Positions 18,275 to 27,850 of a stretch of 64,000 bases of DNA are shown in pieces. The position numbers and the translations under genes were made by a program. How positions within the stretch are numbered: the first letter of the stretch is position 1; every line of letters begins with the position of its first letter. The stretch spans positions 1 through 64,000 of the forward strand of contig WSXX01000002.1 of NCBI GenBank assembly GCA_009773515.1, given 5' to 3'. Source of the DNA: Bacteroidota bacterium. GTDB lineage: Bacteria; Bacteroidota; Bacteroidia; Bacteroidales; Lentimicrobiaceae. The notes under the pieces are model-generated. The model was not told where the DNA came from, did not search any database, and saw nothing but the letters and a program-made list of their open reading frames with translations.

Positions 18275-18535
18275 GAAGACCTAACAAGTTGAAAGAAAAC
18301 TTGTTAAGCCACTCCGACTTCCGAAATCCGATATCCAACTTCCGAAATCCGATATCCAAACTTGTTAAGCCACCCAGAAATTGATTGGAAATTGGAAAAT
18401 TTAACAAGAAGACCTAACAAGACGAAAAAGAAGACTTGTTAGGTCGCCCAGAAATCCGTAATCCAAAATTGATCGGAAATTGGAAAATTTAACAAGAAGA
18501 CCTAACAAGACGAAAGAAGACTTGTTAGGTCACTC
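18275..18535. repeat. Dispersed hairpin repeats upstream of metG
   Basis: Copies of a hairpin unit start at 18275, 18408 and 18496. In the second and third copies GACCTAACAAG (18411-18421, 18499-18509) pairs perfectly with CTTGTTAGGTC (18435-18445, 18521-18531) across 13- and 11-nt loops; the first copy is imperfect. The second and third are parts of an 88-bp tandem unit that also includes GGAAATTGGAAAATTTAACA. Between the first and second copies a 22-bp unit (ACTTCCGAAATCCGATATCC plus 2 bases) is repeated twice. There is no CRISPR-like regular spacing and no open frame. Function unknown. Confidence 0.85.
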
Positions 18536-18543
18536 AGAAATCC

Positions 18544-18565
18544 GATCCCGATAGCTATCCGGGAC
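18544..18565. repeat. Imperfect palindrome TCCCGATAGCTATCCGGGA
   Basis: TCCCGATAGCT faces ATCCGGGA, forming a near-perfect palindrome centred on AGCT. It sits directly after the hairpin repeats and resembles short palindromes commonly scattered in Bacteroidota intergenic DNA; that comparison is from memory. Confidence 0.5.
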
Positions 18566-18580
18566 TAAAATTAGAAATGG

Positions 18581-18615
18581 TTAGAAATTAGAAATTAGAA
18601 ATTAGAAATTAGAAA
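18581..18615 (+). repeat. 7-bp microsatellite, five copies of TTAGAAA
   Basis: TTAGAAA is repeated five times in direct tandem with a sixth isolated copy at 18571-18577. The array abuts the metG -7 element and covers the place where the -33 element would be. Confidence 0.93.
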
Positions 18616-18616
18616 T

Positions 18617-18624
18617 TACCTTTG
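18617..18624 (+). promoter_or_regulatory. Promoter -7 element for metG
   Basis: TACCTTTG matches TAnnTTTG exactly. It implies transcription start near 18631, which excludes the TTG at 18629 as a start codon and supports the ATG at 18650. The -33 region is replaced by the TTAGAAA array. Confidence 0.55.
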
Positions 18625-18649
18625 CACCTTGTTTCTAAAATCCATTCAA

Positions 18650-20713
18650 ATGTCAGATTCTGCCGCCAAAACATTTAAACGCTATACCGTAACTTCCGCG
18701 TTGCCTTACGCAAACGGCCCTATCCACATTGGTCACCTTGCCGGAGTTTATGTGCCTGCCGATATTTATGTTCGATATCTCCGCTCAAAAGGCGAGGATG
18801 TGGTTTTTATCGGTGGTTCCGATGAACATGGAGTTCCCATTACCATAAAAGCCCGCAGAGAAGGCATTACTCCGCAGCAGGTGGTTGACAAATATCATGG
18901 CATTATTAAAAAATCATTTGAAGATTTTGGTGTTTCGTTCGATATTTATTCACGGACTTCCAACCCGATTCACCATGAGACCGCTTCTGAATTCTTTACA
19001 AACCTATACGATAAGGGCGAGTTTATTGAAAAAACATCTCTCCAATATTATGATGAGGAGCACCAGACATTTCTGGCCGATCGCTATATTACCGGAACCT
19101 GTCCGCATTGCGGATTTGAAAAAGCTTATGGCGACCAGTGCGAAAATTGTGGCACATCCCTGAATGCCACCGACCTGATTAACCCGAAATCAGCCCTCAG
19201 CGGTAGTGTGCCTGTTATGCGTGAAACCAAACACTGGTTTCTGCCTCTCGATAAATACGAACCATGGCTTCGCGAATGGATTCTTGAAAGCCATAAAGAA
19301 GACTGGAAAACCAATGTTTACGGTCAATGCAAATCGTGGCTCGACCATGGTCTGCAGCCACGTGCCGTAACCCGCGACCTCGACTGGGGCGTAAATGTTC
19401 CGCTGAAAGAAGCAGAAGGCAAGGTACTTTATGTGTGGTTTGATGCACCCATCGGCTACATTTCAGCTACCCGTGAATGGGGCGAACAAACCGGAAAAGA
19501 CTGGGAACCTTACTGGAAATCCGCCGATTCGAAATTGGTGCATTTTATCGGTAAGGACAATATTGTTTTCCATTGCATTGTTTTTCCGGGAATGCTTAAG
19601 GCGGAAGGTTCGTTTATCCTTCCGGAAAATGTTCCGGCCAATGAATTTCTCAATCTGGAGAACGATAAGATTTCCACTTCACGAAACTGGGCGGTGTGGT
19701 TGCATGAATACCTGGAAGAATTTCCCGGCAAACAGGATGTGCTGCGTTATGTGCTGACCGCCAATGCGCCCGAAACCAAAGACAATGACTTTACATGGCG
19801 CGATTTTCAGGCCCGCAACAACAGCGAATTGCTGGCGGTTTTCGGGAATTTTGTGAATCGCACCCTTGTACTTACTCAAAAATATTTCGAAGGCAAAGTT
19901 CCTGCACTGGGGCCGGTGGATGATTATGACCGTCAGGTGATAAACGAAATAGCTGGTTTCCCTGCGAAAATTGCCCAAAGTATTGAACTTTACCGTTTCC
20001 GGGAAGCATTGAACGAACTGATGAACCTGGCCCGTCTTGGCAATAAATATCTGACCGAAACCGAACCATGGAAAACTTTTAAAACCAACCCTGAACGCGT
20101 ACAAACCAATCTGAATATCTGTCTTCAGATTTGTGCCAATCTGGCCATTCTGGGTGAGCCTTTCCTGCCTTTCAGCGCAGCAAAACTCAACAGTATGCTT
20201 AATCTGGAAACTTCTAAATGGGACAAAGCAGGCAGTTCTGAATTACTTGCCGATGGCCACCAGCTTGGATTGCCCGAACTTTTATTCGAGCGCATTGAGG
20301 ATGCTGCCATTGAAGCTCAGGTTCAGAAACTGCTCGATACAAAAAAAGCAAACGAAGCTGAAAATGCAACAGCGACTCCCACTAAACCAGTGATTGAGTT
20401 TGATGATTTCGGTAAAGTAGATCTGCGTATCGGAACCATTATTGCTGCTGAAAAAGTTGCAAAAACAAAAAAGCTTCTGAAACTCACCATTGATACCGGC
20501 ATCGACAAACGCACTGTTGTTTCAGGAATTGCCGAGTATTATGAGCCGGAAAATATTATTGGTCAGCAGGTTACCATATTGGTTAACCTCGCTCCCCGCA
20601 ATCTTAAAGGCATCGATTCGCAGGGAATGATACTTATGGCCGAAGATCATGACGGACGGCTCAGTTTTGTATCTCCAACTTCAGCAATGAAGAACGGAAG
20701 TGAGGTGAGATAG
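18650..20713 (+). CDS. metG: Methionyl-tRNA synthetase with C-terminal tRNA-binding domain
   Basis: The 687-residue enzyme charges initiator and elongator tRNA-Met with methionine. The class I signature is at HIGH (residues 26-29, [13 protein letters not shown]). A zinc knuckle follows ([18 protein letters not shown]). The KMSKS loop is the variant KISTS ([13 protein letters not shown]). [18 protein letters not shown] and [11 protein letters not shown]-like segments are typical of MetG1. The last ~105 residues form an EMAP-II/Trbp111-type tRNA-binding OB domain ([31 protein letters not shown]). The frame is open from a TTG at 18629, but promoter placement and family alignment support the ATG at 18650. 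The final codons (AMKNGSEVR) are duplicated downstream in the tandem repeat at 20684-21040. Confidence 0.97.
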   Translation: MSDSAAKTFKRYTVTSALPYANGPIHIGHLAGVYVPADIYVRYLRSKGEDVVFIGGSDEHGVPITIKARREGITPQQVVDKYHGIIKKSFEDFGVSFDIYSRTSNPIHHETASEFFTNLYDKGEFIEKTSLQYYDEEHQTFLADRYITGTCPHCGFEKAYGDQCENCGTSLNATDLINPKSALSGSVPVMRETKHWFLPLDKYEPWLREWILESHKEDWKTNVYGQCKSWLDHGLQPRAVTRDLDWGVNVPLKEAEGKVLYVWFDAPIGYISATREWGEQTGKDWEPYWKSADSKLVHFIGKDNIVFHCIVFPGMLKAEGSFILPENVPANEFLNLENDKISTSRNWAVWLHEYLEEFPGKQDVLRYVLTANAPETKDNDFTWRDFQARNNSELLAVFGNFVNRTLVLTQKYFEGKVPALGPVDDYDRQVINEIAGFPAKIAQSIELYRFREALNELMNLARLGNKYLTETEPWKTFKTNPERVQTNLNICLQICANLAILGEPFLPFSAAKLNSMLNLETSKWDKAGSSELLADGHQLGLPELLFERIEDAAIEAQVQKLLDTKKANEAENATATPTKPVIEFDDFGKVDLRIGTIIAAEKVAKTKKLLKLTIDTGIDKRTVVSGIAEYYEPENIIGQQVTILVNLAPRNLKGIDSQGMILMAEDHDGRLSFVSPTSAMKNGSEVR

Positions 20714-21040
20714 AAATCCAAACTCTCATGTGTAATCCAATGTTGAGCCCGAAAACCCCTGACAGGGTTTTACTCTTAACAAAAGGTTGGCGTACATCTG
20801 CCTGGCTGCCCATTTTAAAGGTCACGTAACCCTGTCAGGGGTCGCCTGCAATGAAGAATGGCAGTGAGGTGAGATAGAAATCCAAACTCTCATGTGTAAT
20901 CCAATGTTGAGCCCGAAAACCCCTGACAGGGTTTTACTACTTAACAAGAGGTTGGCGTACATCTGTCTGGCTGCCCATTTTTAAAGGGCACGTAACCCTG
21001 TCAGGGGTCGCCTGCAATGAAGAACGGCAGTGAGGTCAGA
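20684..21040. repeat. Tandem 164-166 bp element that includes copies of the metG 3' end
   Basis: GCAATGAAGAA starts at 20684 (inside metG), 20848 and 21014, giving two full units and a partial third. Each begins with about 30 bp equivalent to the end of metG through its stop. It continues with a hairpin (ACCCCTGACAGGGTTTT) and ends with the inverse sequence (AACCCTGTCAGGGGT). The two hairpin halves, about 85 bp apart, are inverted copies of each other. Units differ by a few point changes. There is no coding potential. The first hairpin, a stem running into TTTT, may terminate metG transcription. Confidence 0.9.
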
Positions 21041-21075
21041 TAGAAGTTTGCGATTTTCGGATTATTGTTTTTTAT

Positions 21076-22680
21076 CTACTTCCCTTCGAAGAAATCATTT
21101 CCTTTATCATCAACTATAATAAAAGCAGGGAAATTTTCAACCCTGATTTTACGAACGGCTTCCATTCCCAGTTCTTCAAAATCAATGACTTCCACCGATT
21201 TTATGCTGTATTTGGCCAGTATAGCTGCCGGGCCGCCGATTGACCCCAGGTAAAATCCTTTGTGCTTTTTACAGGCTTCGGTTACCATTTTACTGCGGTT
21301 TCCTTTGGCAAGCATAATCAGTGAGCCTCCCATTGACTGGAACTGATCAACATACACATCCATACGGCCTGCAGTGGTCGGGCCAAAGCTGCCGGATGCC
21401 ATTCCTTTTGGTGTTTTTGCAGGGCCGGCATAATAAACCGGGTGATTTTTAAAATAATCCGGCATGGGTTTCCCTTCATCAATCATTTGTTTGATCCTTG
21501 CGTGGGCAATGTCGCGGGCAACCACCAAGGTGCCATTGAGGCTGAGGCGGGTTTTCACCGGATGTTTTGCAAGTTCGGCGAGCACCTCTTCCAGAGGACG
21601 GTCAAGGTCAATCTCAACCGCCGGGCGCATGGCTGGTGCCGATGCCGGAACATATTTTGCCGGATTCTTTTCAAGTTCTTCAAGAAAAATACCATCTTCG
21701 GTAATTTTTGCTTTGATGTTTCGATCGGCGCTGCAACTCACCCCCAATCCTACCGGGCACGAAGCCGCATGACGAGGCAAGCGGATAACTCTGACATCAT
21801 GCACAAAATATTTTCCGCCAAATTGAGCGCCTATGCCGGTTTCTTCACATATTTTCTGAATCCGGGCTTCCCATTCCAGATCGCGAAAAGCCTGTCCGCC
21901 CTCATTGCCTTCAGTAGGAAGATGATCGTAATAACCTGCTGAAGCTTTTTTTACCGTAGCCAGTGTAGCTTCCGCGGAAGTGCCGCCAATAACCAATGCC
22001 AGGTGGTAAGGCGGACATGCCGAAGTGCCAAGGTCCATGATCTTTTCCTTTACAAATCTGGTTAATCCTTCATCTGTCAGCAGTGATTTGGTTTGCTGAT
22101 ATAAATAAGTTTTATTGGCTGATCCGCCACCTTTGGTAATAAACAAAAACTCATATTTGGTGCCTTGTCCGGAATAAATATCAATCTGAGCAGGGAGGTT
22201 GGTACCTGTGTTTTTCTCTTCCATCATTGTAAAAGGCACTACCATAGAATAACGCAGGTTGCGGTCGCGGTAGGTTTCGAAGATTCCTTTTGACAAATAT
22301 TCAGCATCATTAACACCGGTATAAACATCCTCGCCCTTAGTGGCCATAATAATGGCTGTGCCGGTATCCTGACAAGTGGGCAATTCACCCTCAGCTGCAA
22401 CTACCTGATTCATAAGCATGGTGTGGGCAACAAAGCGATCGTTGTCGGTTGCTTCAGGATCGGCAAGTATGTCGGCCAGTTTTTGCAGATGACCTGGTCT
22501 AAGGTAAAACGACACATCGGTAATGGCTTCTTTTGCAAGTAATTCCAAACCTTCGGGGGCAACTTTCAGAATTTTACGGCCGTCTGTTTCAACAATACTT
22601 ACAAAGTCGCGGGTAAGCAGTTTATAAGGGGTGGTGTCCTTTTGAATTGGAAATGGCTTTTGATACTTAAATGTTGACAT
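21076..22680 (-). CDS. Class I (iron-sulfur) fumarate hydratase
   Basis: The 534-residue enzyme interconverts fumarate and L-malate, in the oxidative or reductive branch of the citric acid cycle. It is the oxygen-sensitive [4Fe-4S] type (FumA/FumB), as shown by cluster cysteines in [10 protein letters not shown] (Cys103), [16 protein letters not shown] and [15 protein letters not shown]. The C-terminal beta domain is fused ([34 protein letters not shown]), so this is the single-chain form at normal length. The ATG at 22680 gives the conserved N-terminus. The gene stands alone, convergent with metG across the repeat array. The oxygen-labile enzyme fits the anaerobic character suggested by rubrerythrin. 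Confidence 0.96.
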   Translation of the reverse strand: MSTFKYQKPFPIQKDTTPYKLLTRDFVSIVETDGRKILKVAPEGLELLAKEAITDVSFYLRPGHLQKLADILADPEATDNDRFVAHTMLMNQVVAAEGELPTCQDTGTAIIMATKGEDVYTGVNDAEYLSKGIFETYRDRNLRYSMVVPFTMMEEKNTGTNLPAQIDIYSGQGTKYEFLFITKGGGSANKTYLYQQTKSLLTDEGLTRFVKEKIMDLGTSACPPYHLALVIGGTSAEATLATVKKASAGYYDHLPTEGNEGGQAFRDLEWEARIQKICEETGIGAQFGGKYFVHDVRVIRLPRHAASCPVGLGVSCSADRNIKAKITEDGIFLEELEKNPAKYVPASAPAMRPAVEIDLDRPLEEVLAELAKHPVKTRLSLNGTLVVARDIAHARIKQMIDEGKPMPDYFKNHPVYYAGPAKTPKGMASGSFGPTTAGRMDVYVDQFQSMGGSLIMLAKGNRSKMVTEACKKHKGFYLGSIGGPAAILAKYSIKSVEVIDFEELGMEAVRKIRVENFPAFIIVDDKGNDFFEGK

Positions 22681-23081
22681 GGCTGGAATTTTTCAGTTTT
22701 TGAAAATGAACCATCTGTATTTTAATCAGATAGCTGAAGTGATTTGCATTGATAAAAGTAAATGAATATATCGTGTAAACCAAAAGAGTTCTCGTTAAAA
22801 ATTACAATTCCTGAGTTGAAACTCAAAATAAAATGAGCAAAATGCGGAGATGACAGTTAAATCAAGCGTTTAAGCACTTCGACTTCGCTCAGTGTGACAT
22901 TCGTGTTAGGTCAGCATTGATTCTCTTTAATACACACGTTATCTGGCCTATACGATGTCCTCCTGAGCGGAGTCGAAGGATCAGACGAACAATCTGTCAT
23001 CGGTAGAGGAGTGAAAGGACTAAACGATCAATTTTCAACCCAAGTAATCCCGAAACGGAGTCCGGGACAAACCCGAAATCT
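22681..23081. other. Intergenic region with a dispersed inverted repeat, 401 bp
   Basis: The first ~190 bp are AT-rich with no clear promoter. The central part carries the inverted repeat listed separately. The final ~100 bp contain short CCCGGGT and CCGGGAC motifs with no recognised function. No gene is supported. Confidence 0.6.
22875..22980. repeat. Inverted repeat of the TTCGACTCCGCTCAGG type
   Basis: CACTTCGACTTCGCTCAG at 22875-22892 (arm continues to 22899) is the near reverse complement of the arm at 22956-22980 (CTGAGCGGAGTCGAAGGA). About 19 of 23 core positions pair, around a 56-bp spacer. Arms of this kind are widely scattered in intergenic DNA of Bacteroidota and look like a miniature mobile or REP-like element; no transposase is present here. 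Confidence 0.7.
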
Positions 23082-24413
23082 CTATTCCCGGGTCATTAAT
23101 AAATCCAGACCGCCTTGTTTTATATTTAGTTTTCCTGCTTCAGGAAACGAAATCCGGATTCCGCCGGCATCAAAGCGAAACTCAGTTTCACTTACAGGAT
23201 CAAGCGGAAAAGCACTTTGCCCGGTGCCTTGGGCTGTGAGGGTGTTACCATCTACTTTTATAGTAAGCTTAAGCGGAAAGCCTTCGCTGGAATAGATGCC
23301 TTCATAACTTTTCAGGATATCTGCCGAAACTGTGGCAACAGAAAAATCAGGAAGTTCGTATTCCCGCCCAAGGTAAATACTGAGTATTCCTATCAGGATA
23401 TCATTCTGACCGTAGTTTAATCCATTTGATGTAACCGCCAGACATAATCTTTTCTCCGGGAAACAGATCAGAACCGACCTGAATCCATCAATACCGCCTG
23501 TATGTCCGAATCCTTTCAGCTCATAAAACGGCATAGGAAAAATCCCTTTCCCATATGTTCCTTCCGTTTTGATCATATTTTCCAACGAAATTTTGCTGAT
23601 AATTTCATTATTGAACAATGCATTCCCAAACTTCACCAGATCCTCCGAAGTTGAAACTACTGCTCCTGCTCCATGAGGGATACTCATATCTGTTTCATTC
23701 TCTTTTTTCCAGCCTTCAGCTGACCAAATGTAAGAGTTACTTTCGCCTTTGCCGATCTTTATTTCACCGCCATAATATGTGGATTCCAGTTTCGCTTTTT
23801 TTGCAATCCGCTCGTTGAGGTTGGTTGCGTAATCTTTGCCTGTAATGTCTTCGAGAATGAAACCAAGCAGAATATAATTGGAATTGCTGTATTCCGATTT
23901 TTCGCCCGGCTGAAACAAAACCGGATGACTGCTGATCATGGAAACAATCTCATCTCTGGATTTGTAATTTACACACCATTCCAGATAAAGGCTGTCATCG
24001 GTCACACTCCACAGCCCGCTGCGATGCAGCAACATATCCAATATTGTGATGTTCTCTGCATTCGGAAGATCAGGGAAAAAGGATGATAATTTTGCGTCAA
24101 ATGAGATTTTTTTCTCTTCTGCCAATTGATAAATCATAGCAGAAGTAAACATTTTACTGACAGAGCCAACCCTGTAAATGGTTGATGAGGTTGCAAATGT
24201 TTTTGATTCTATATCGGCGTAACCGGTTGCTTTGGAATAGGTTATAATCCCATTTTCCATAATTGAAACAGATCCCATAAACTTATCATTCTCTCCGAGT
24301 AAGTTTAAAAGGCTGTCTAATTTTGGTTTAAAGGAAACTTCCTGTGCATGGGTTTGCGTTTTGATTGCAAGTGCCATCATTAAAAGCAATAAAACAGAAA
24401 TTGTTTTTTTCAT
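23082..24413 (-). CDS. Secreted serine hydrolase of the beta-lactamase/DD-peptidase fold
   Basis: The 443-residue protein has a signal peptide (MKKTISVLLLLMMALAIKTQTHAQ). The class C beta-lactamase-like domain (about 28-340) has the nucleophile motif SVSK (Ser84-Lys87) in YRVGSVSKMFTSAM, the second motif YSN (Tyr175-Asn177) in EYSNSNYILLG, and a third motif HTGG (GFGHTGGIDGF) in place of KTG. The C-terminal ~100 residues are a strand-rich extension common in this family. Members include D-aminopeptidases, esterases and penicillin-binding-protein-like enzymes, so the substrate cannot be assigned and antibiotic hydrolysis should not be assumed. It is probably periplasmic or exported. No T9SS tail is present. 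Confidence 0.88.
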   Translation of the reverse strand: MKKTISVLLLLMMALAIKTQTHAQEVSFKPKLDSLLNLLGENDKFMGSVSIMENGIITYSKATGYADIESKTFATSSTIYRVGSVSKMFTSAMIYQLAEEKKISFDAKLSSFFPDLPNAENITILDMLLHRSGLWSVTDDSLYLEWCVNYKSRDEIVSMISSHPVLFQPGEKSEYSNSNYILLGFILEDITGKDYATNLNERIAKKAKLESTYYGGEIKIGKGESNSYIWSAEGWKKENETDMSIPHGAGAVVSTSEDLVKFGNALFNNEIISKISLENMIKTEGTYGKGIFPMPFYELKGFGHTGGIDGFRSVLICFPEKRLCLAVTSNGLNYGQNDILIGILSIYLGREYELPDFSVATVSADILKSYEGIYSSEGFPLKLTIKVDGNTLTAQGTGQSAFPLDPVSETEFRFDAGGIRISFPEAGKLNIKQGGLDLLMTRE

Positions 24414-24444
24414 AATAATATGATTTATGTGTTTCTACTGTTGA

Positions 24445-24780
24445 ATCAAGGATCAGAGATTTGACAATCCACCTGTAGAAAAGTTACAGGAATTTTATAT
24501 AACCAATCCTTTTAACATTTATATAAGTGAGAAAGTTCCGGTAATGGTATATCCTAATCCATCAACCAATACAGTATTCGCTGATCTTTCTTCATTTGAG
24601 CAAGGAAAAGATTTAACAATACGGATTTATAATACTGACGGCCGATTGGTATATGAAACGGCAGAAAAAGGCGGACTAAGCCGGGTTGAAATTGGCACTT
24701 CAATGCTTCCATCCGGGCTTTATCTATTAAAAGTTCACCAAAATCAGATGTTTGCTACAGCTAAAATCTCAATCAGATAA
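24445..24780 (+). pseudogene. Orphan T9SS sorting domain, remnant of a larger secreted protein
   Basis: An open stretch from just after a stop at 24442-24444 to the TAA at 24778-24780 encodes a linker (FDNPPVEKLQEFYITN) and a complete T9SS type A sorting domain (VYPNPSTNTVFADLSSF, IRIYNTDGRLVYETA, LPSGLYLLKVHQN, ATAKISIR). An ATG at 24544 would give 78 residues with no signal peptide, so the domain could not reach the periplasm by itself. The simplest reading is the 3' end of a cargo gene whose body was deleted. It is convergent with the kinase gene ending at 24793. Confidence 0.7.
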
Positions 24781-24792
24781 AACAATCTGAAG

Positions 24793-27700
24793 TTATTTCT
24801 CTTCCGGAGGCCATTGAATGACTCTTCTTAGCATTGTAAACAAATCTTTGCTGTGAAAAGGTTTTGCCAGATAATCGATACAGCCGGCATCAAGACAGGC
24901 TTCGCGATCGCTGGCACCACCATAGGCCGTAACTGCTGCAATTTTTGCTGTGGGATTAATATCACGGATAATCTCAATGGCTTGATATCCATCCATTCCA
25001 GGCATACGAATATCCATAAGAATGATATCGATTCCGGGATTTTTCTTTACTTCAGCAATGGCTTCTTTTCCACTGCTGGCTTCAATGAGTTTGCAATTAA
25101 ACTTCCCGAGCAATCGTTTTACAAAAAGCATATTGATCTGTTCATCTTCAACAATGAGAATGACAGGTGCTTTTTCATTTTCAATTGAATTACTAGTGTT
25201 ATGAGATTGAAATGCCGGTAAAACTGAGTTCAGTCTAACTGGCAACATGAGAGAGATGCTGGTTCCTTTCCCAAGTTTTGATTCGGCTTTTATAGTTCCT
25301 CCAAGCAACGAAGTAAGACCTTGCACAATTGAAAGCCCCAGACCTGTGCTGTTGTTGGCTCTTGCTGAGAAAACATTTTCCTGCATAAAAGGCTCAAAAA
25401 TATGAGGAAGATAATCTTGAGTAATTCCTTGTCCGGTATCACGTATTACTATCTTGAGCAAATTGTCTTCTATCCGATAATCAATGCTTACTTTTCCGGT
25501 ATCCGTAAACTTCACTGCGTTGTCAGTAATTTCCTCAACAATCCGTTTCACCATCATTCTGTCTGAAATAACCATTAAAGCCTGGGTTGAAGGCGCTTTT
25601 AACAAAAATTCCAGATTTTTCTTTTCAGCAGCAGGCTTGTATGTGCGGTAAATTTCCTGCATAAGGCTTCCAATGTTAAACAATGCATCGTTTTTATGCA
25701 TATTACCCGTCATCAGCAACGACAATTCCATTGTATTGTCGATTGTTTTTGTCATTCGGGTAATGCTTAGTTCAAGAAATCCCACAAATTCCTGATTTTC
25801 CTGGGGCGTATAATCGCCGGATCCCAGCAATTGAGCAAATCCGAAAATCCCATTCAGTGGTGTTCTTACTTCATGGGAAAGGTTTTTCATGAAGGTAGTT
25901 TTCAAGCTGTTGCTGGCTTCTGCTTTTTCCTTGGCTGCCCTTAAATCATTCTGTGTTTCAATCAGTTCAGTAATGTCGGTAATGGTGCCAATGTAGCCCC
26001 TTACCTGACCATCTGCCATTTCAGGGATTGCTTGCCCCTGCACCCAGATAATGGAGCCGTCGGGTCTGACAAATCTATACTCTGAGATAACCGGTATTTT
26101 ATGCTTTACCGAATATTTCCATTCTTTTATGCGTTCCTCTCTGTCGTCAGGATGTATTGCAGTAACATACTTGTTTTGCAGAGCCTCAGAATAGGAAAGT
26201 CCGCACAATGCCGACCATTTGGGGTTAACAAAGGTTGTGTCTCCTTTTTCGTTTGTACGGAAAATCCCTACAGGAGCCATCCTCGCTAATGTTTCAAAAA
26301 GCTGACGGCTCTCTCTCAATTGCTCTTCAGCATGTATCCTTTTGGTAATATCGGCAAAAATTGCCACCATTTTCCCCGGTACTGTCTGAAATGCTTTTAC
26401 CTCAAACGCCATTGCATTATCAGCAGAATTCAATAATAATTTTTCCGTTATCCAGGTTTTGTTATCACGTGAAGATTCCAGGTATTTTTTTGGTGCATCG
26501 GTGCCTTTCAAAGAGGGAAAAGCCTCTTCAATTTTTTTTCCGGAGAGCAGGGAGTGATCGATCTGAAGAATTGAATCTGCAACCGGATTGGCATGTGTAA
26601 AGATCAGCTGCTCATGAGAGTCCATTTCAAAGAAATGCATTCCAAACGGAGCATTTTCTACCATTTGCCTGTATATGTTTTCGCTGTTCTTCAATGCCTG
26701 AGCTGCTTCAAGCCTGAGGGTAACATCCTGACCGCTGGTGCGGATTCCTATAAGGTTGCCATTTTCATCTTTGATATGTGTCCATGCAATTGAAAGCCAG
26801 AAGAAAGTTCCATCTCTTCTTATACAGCGAAAAAAGTGCTCCTGCCCTTCACTTTCTTTTAATGCGAACATCAGTACTTCTTTGGCTTTGACTCTGTCGG
26901 GTCGGGCAACAAGTACTTCAATAAAATCAGGCATTGCCACTATTTCATCGGGCGAATAGCCTGTAAACCTTTCGGCAGCCGGATTGGTCCATACAATGCG
27001 TCCTTCCGGGCTGAACATTGATTCCCAGTTGGCTGTGTAATTAGCTATAGCCTTGAACCATACTTCGCTGTCGCGGAGCGCTATTTCTGCTTTTTTTCGT
27101 TCTGAGATGTCGTTGGAAACTGATAGAACAGCCAATTTTCCATCAGGCATGATCACTGCGGATTCAACCAGCAGAGAATAGTAAAAAGATCCATCTTTTC
27201 TACGGCTCGTAACTTCGTGTTTAAGGATCTTGCCTGAAAGTACCTGTTTGATGTGCGGAGCAATATGGTTGAAGTTCTCAGGCAGAGCTAATATGCTTAC
27301 ATGCTTCCCTATAAGTTCTGAAGTAATGTATCCCGTAGAGGAACACATGGCCTGGTTAACATCAATGATGTTGCCCTTTTCGTCCATCAGAAGTATTCCG
27401 GATGGAGATGTTTCGAAGAGTGTATGATAAAGATCGTTTACAGCTTTTCTGTTTTTCTTCTTCGGATCGGCAATTAACTTTTGTTTATCGGAATCAGAAT
27501 CCCGTGCAATCCAGATATACGAAAACCTATTTTTTACTCCTTTCGATAAGTAAACACGCAAATCAAACCATCCTTTCAGCAGTGGAGAATAAACTTTGTT
27601 AAACTCCTGAGGTGCAGAGTCATTATCAAAATCAGCAAGAGGAACAGTATCCCACAAGCCCGGATTGCCTGGAATAACGGATTCGGGTTGCGCTCTTTTC

Positions 27701-27825
27701 TCAAGCGCAGGGTTGGCATATAGAATCTTGCCGGAAGCATCTGTTATACATACCAACTCACTGAACCCTGAAAATGCATCAAAGGAAACTGAAACCTGAG
27801 AAATAGATGGTTTTTTTATTTTCAT
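24793..27825 (-). CDS. Multi-PAS hybrid sensor histidine kinase with receiver domain
   Basis: The protein has 1010 residues from the ATG at 27825. The frame is open to 28068, but that would overlap the upstream kinase, and the extra 81 residues match nothing. Five PAS domains lie at about 13-120, 130-250, 250-375, 378-500 and 503-625 (for example GYSPDEIVAMPDF, ISERKKAE). A HisKA domain follows with His651 in NLSHEVRTPLNGIFGFAQLL, then HATPase with Asn769 (EEITDNAVKFTD), DTGQGI and GLGLSIVQGL. The receiver domain has Asp938 in ILMDIRMPGMDGYQ and Lys988 in AKPF. No membrane segment is seen, so it is a cytoplasmic sensor. It starts 25 bp after the upstream kinase gene, which indicates an operon; no DNA-binding regulator is adjacent. 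The signal is unknown. Confidence 0.93.
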   Translation of the reverse strand: MKIKKPSISQVSVSFDAFSGFSELVCITDASGKILYANPALEKRAQPESVIPGNPGLWDTVPLADFDNDSAPQEFNKVYSPLLKGWFDLRVYLSKGVKNRFSYIWIARDSDSDKQKLIADPKKKNRKAVNDLYHTLFETSPSGILLMDEKGNIIDVNQAMCSSTGYITSELIGKHVSILALPENFNHIAPHIKQVLSGKILKHEVTSRRKDGSFYYSLLVESAVIMPDGKLAVLSVSNDISERKKAEIALRDSEVWFKAIANYTANWESMFSPEGRIVWTNPAAERFTGYSPDEIVAMPDFIEVLVARPDRVKAKEVLMFALKESEGQEHFFRCIRRDGTFFWLSIAWTHIKDENGNLIGIRTSGQDVTLRLEAAQALKNSENIYRQMVENAPFGMHFFEMDSHEQLIFTHANPVADSILQIDHSLLSGKKIEEAFPSLKGTDAPKKYLESSRDNKTWITEKLLLNSADNAMAFEVKAFQTVPGKMVAIFADITKRIHAEEQLRESRQLFETLARMAPVGIFRTNEKGDTTFVNPKWSALCGLSYSEALQNKYVTAIHPDDREERIKEWKYSVKHKIPVISEYRFVRPDGSIIWVQGQAIPEMADGQVRGYIGTITDITELIETQNDLRAAKEKAEASNSLKTTFMKNLSHEVRTPLNGIFGFAQLLGSGDYTPQENQEFVGFLELSITRMTKTIDNTMELSLLMTGNMHKNDALFNIGSLMQEIYRTYKPAAEKKNLEFLLKAPSTQALMVISDRMMVKRIVEEITDNAVKFTDTGKVSIDYRIEDNLLKIVIRDTGQGITQDYLPHIFEPFMQENVFSARANNSTGLGLSIVQGLTSLLGGTIKAESKLGKGTSISLMLPVRLNSVLPAFQSHNTSNSIENEKAPVILIVEDEQINMLFVKRLLGKFNCKLIEASSGKEAIAEVKKNPGIDIILMDIRMPGMDGYQAIEIIRDINPTAKIAAVTAYGGASDREACLDAGCIDYLAKPFHSKDLFTMLRRVIQWPPEEK

Positions 27826-27850
27826 AAACCTGATAATAAGTCCTTTGTGT

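Noticed and set aside
18275-18535. Possible CRISPR array
   Set aside because: Repeats are few, palindromic over nearly their whole length and unevenly spaced (133 and 88 bp); spacers are themselves repeated and no cas gene is nearby.
21442-21942. 166-codon plus-strand frame antisense to fumarase
   Set aside because: Fumarase is strongly supported on the minus strand; the antisense frame has random composition.
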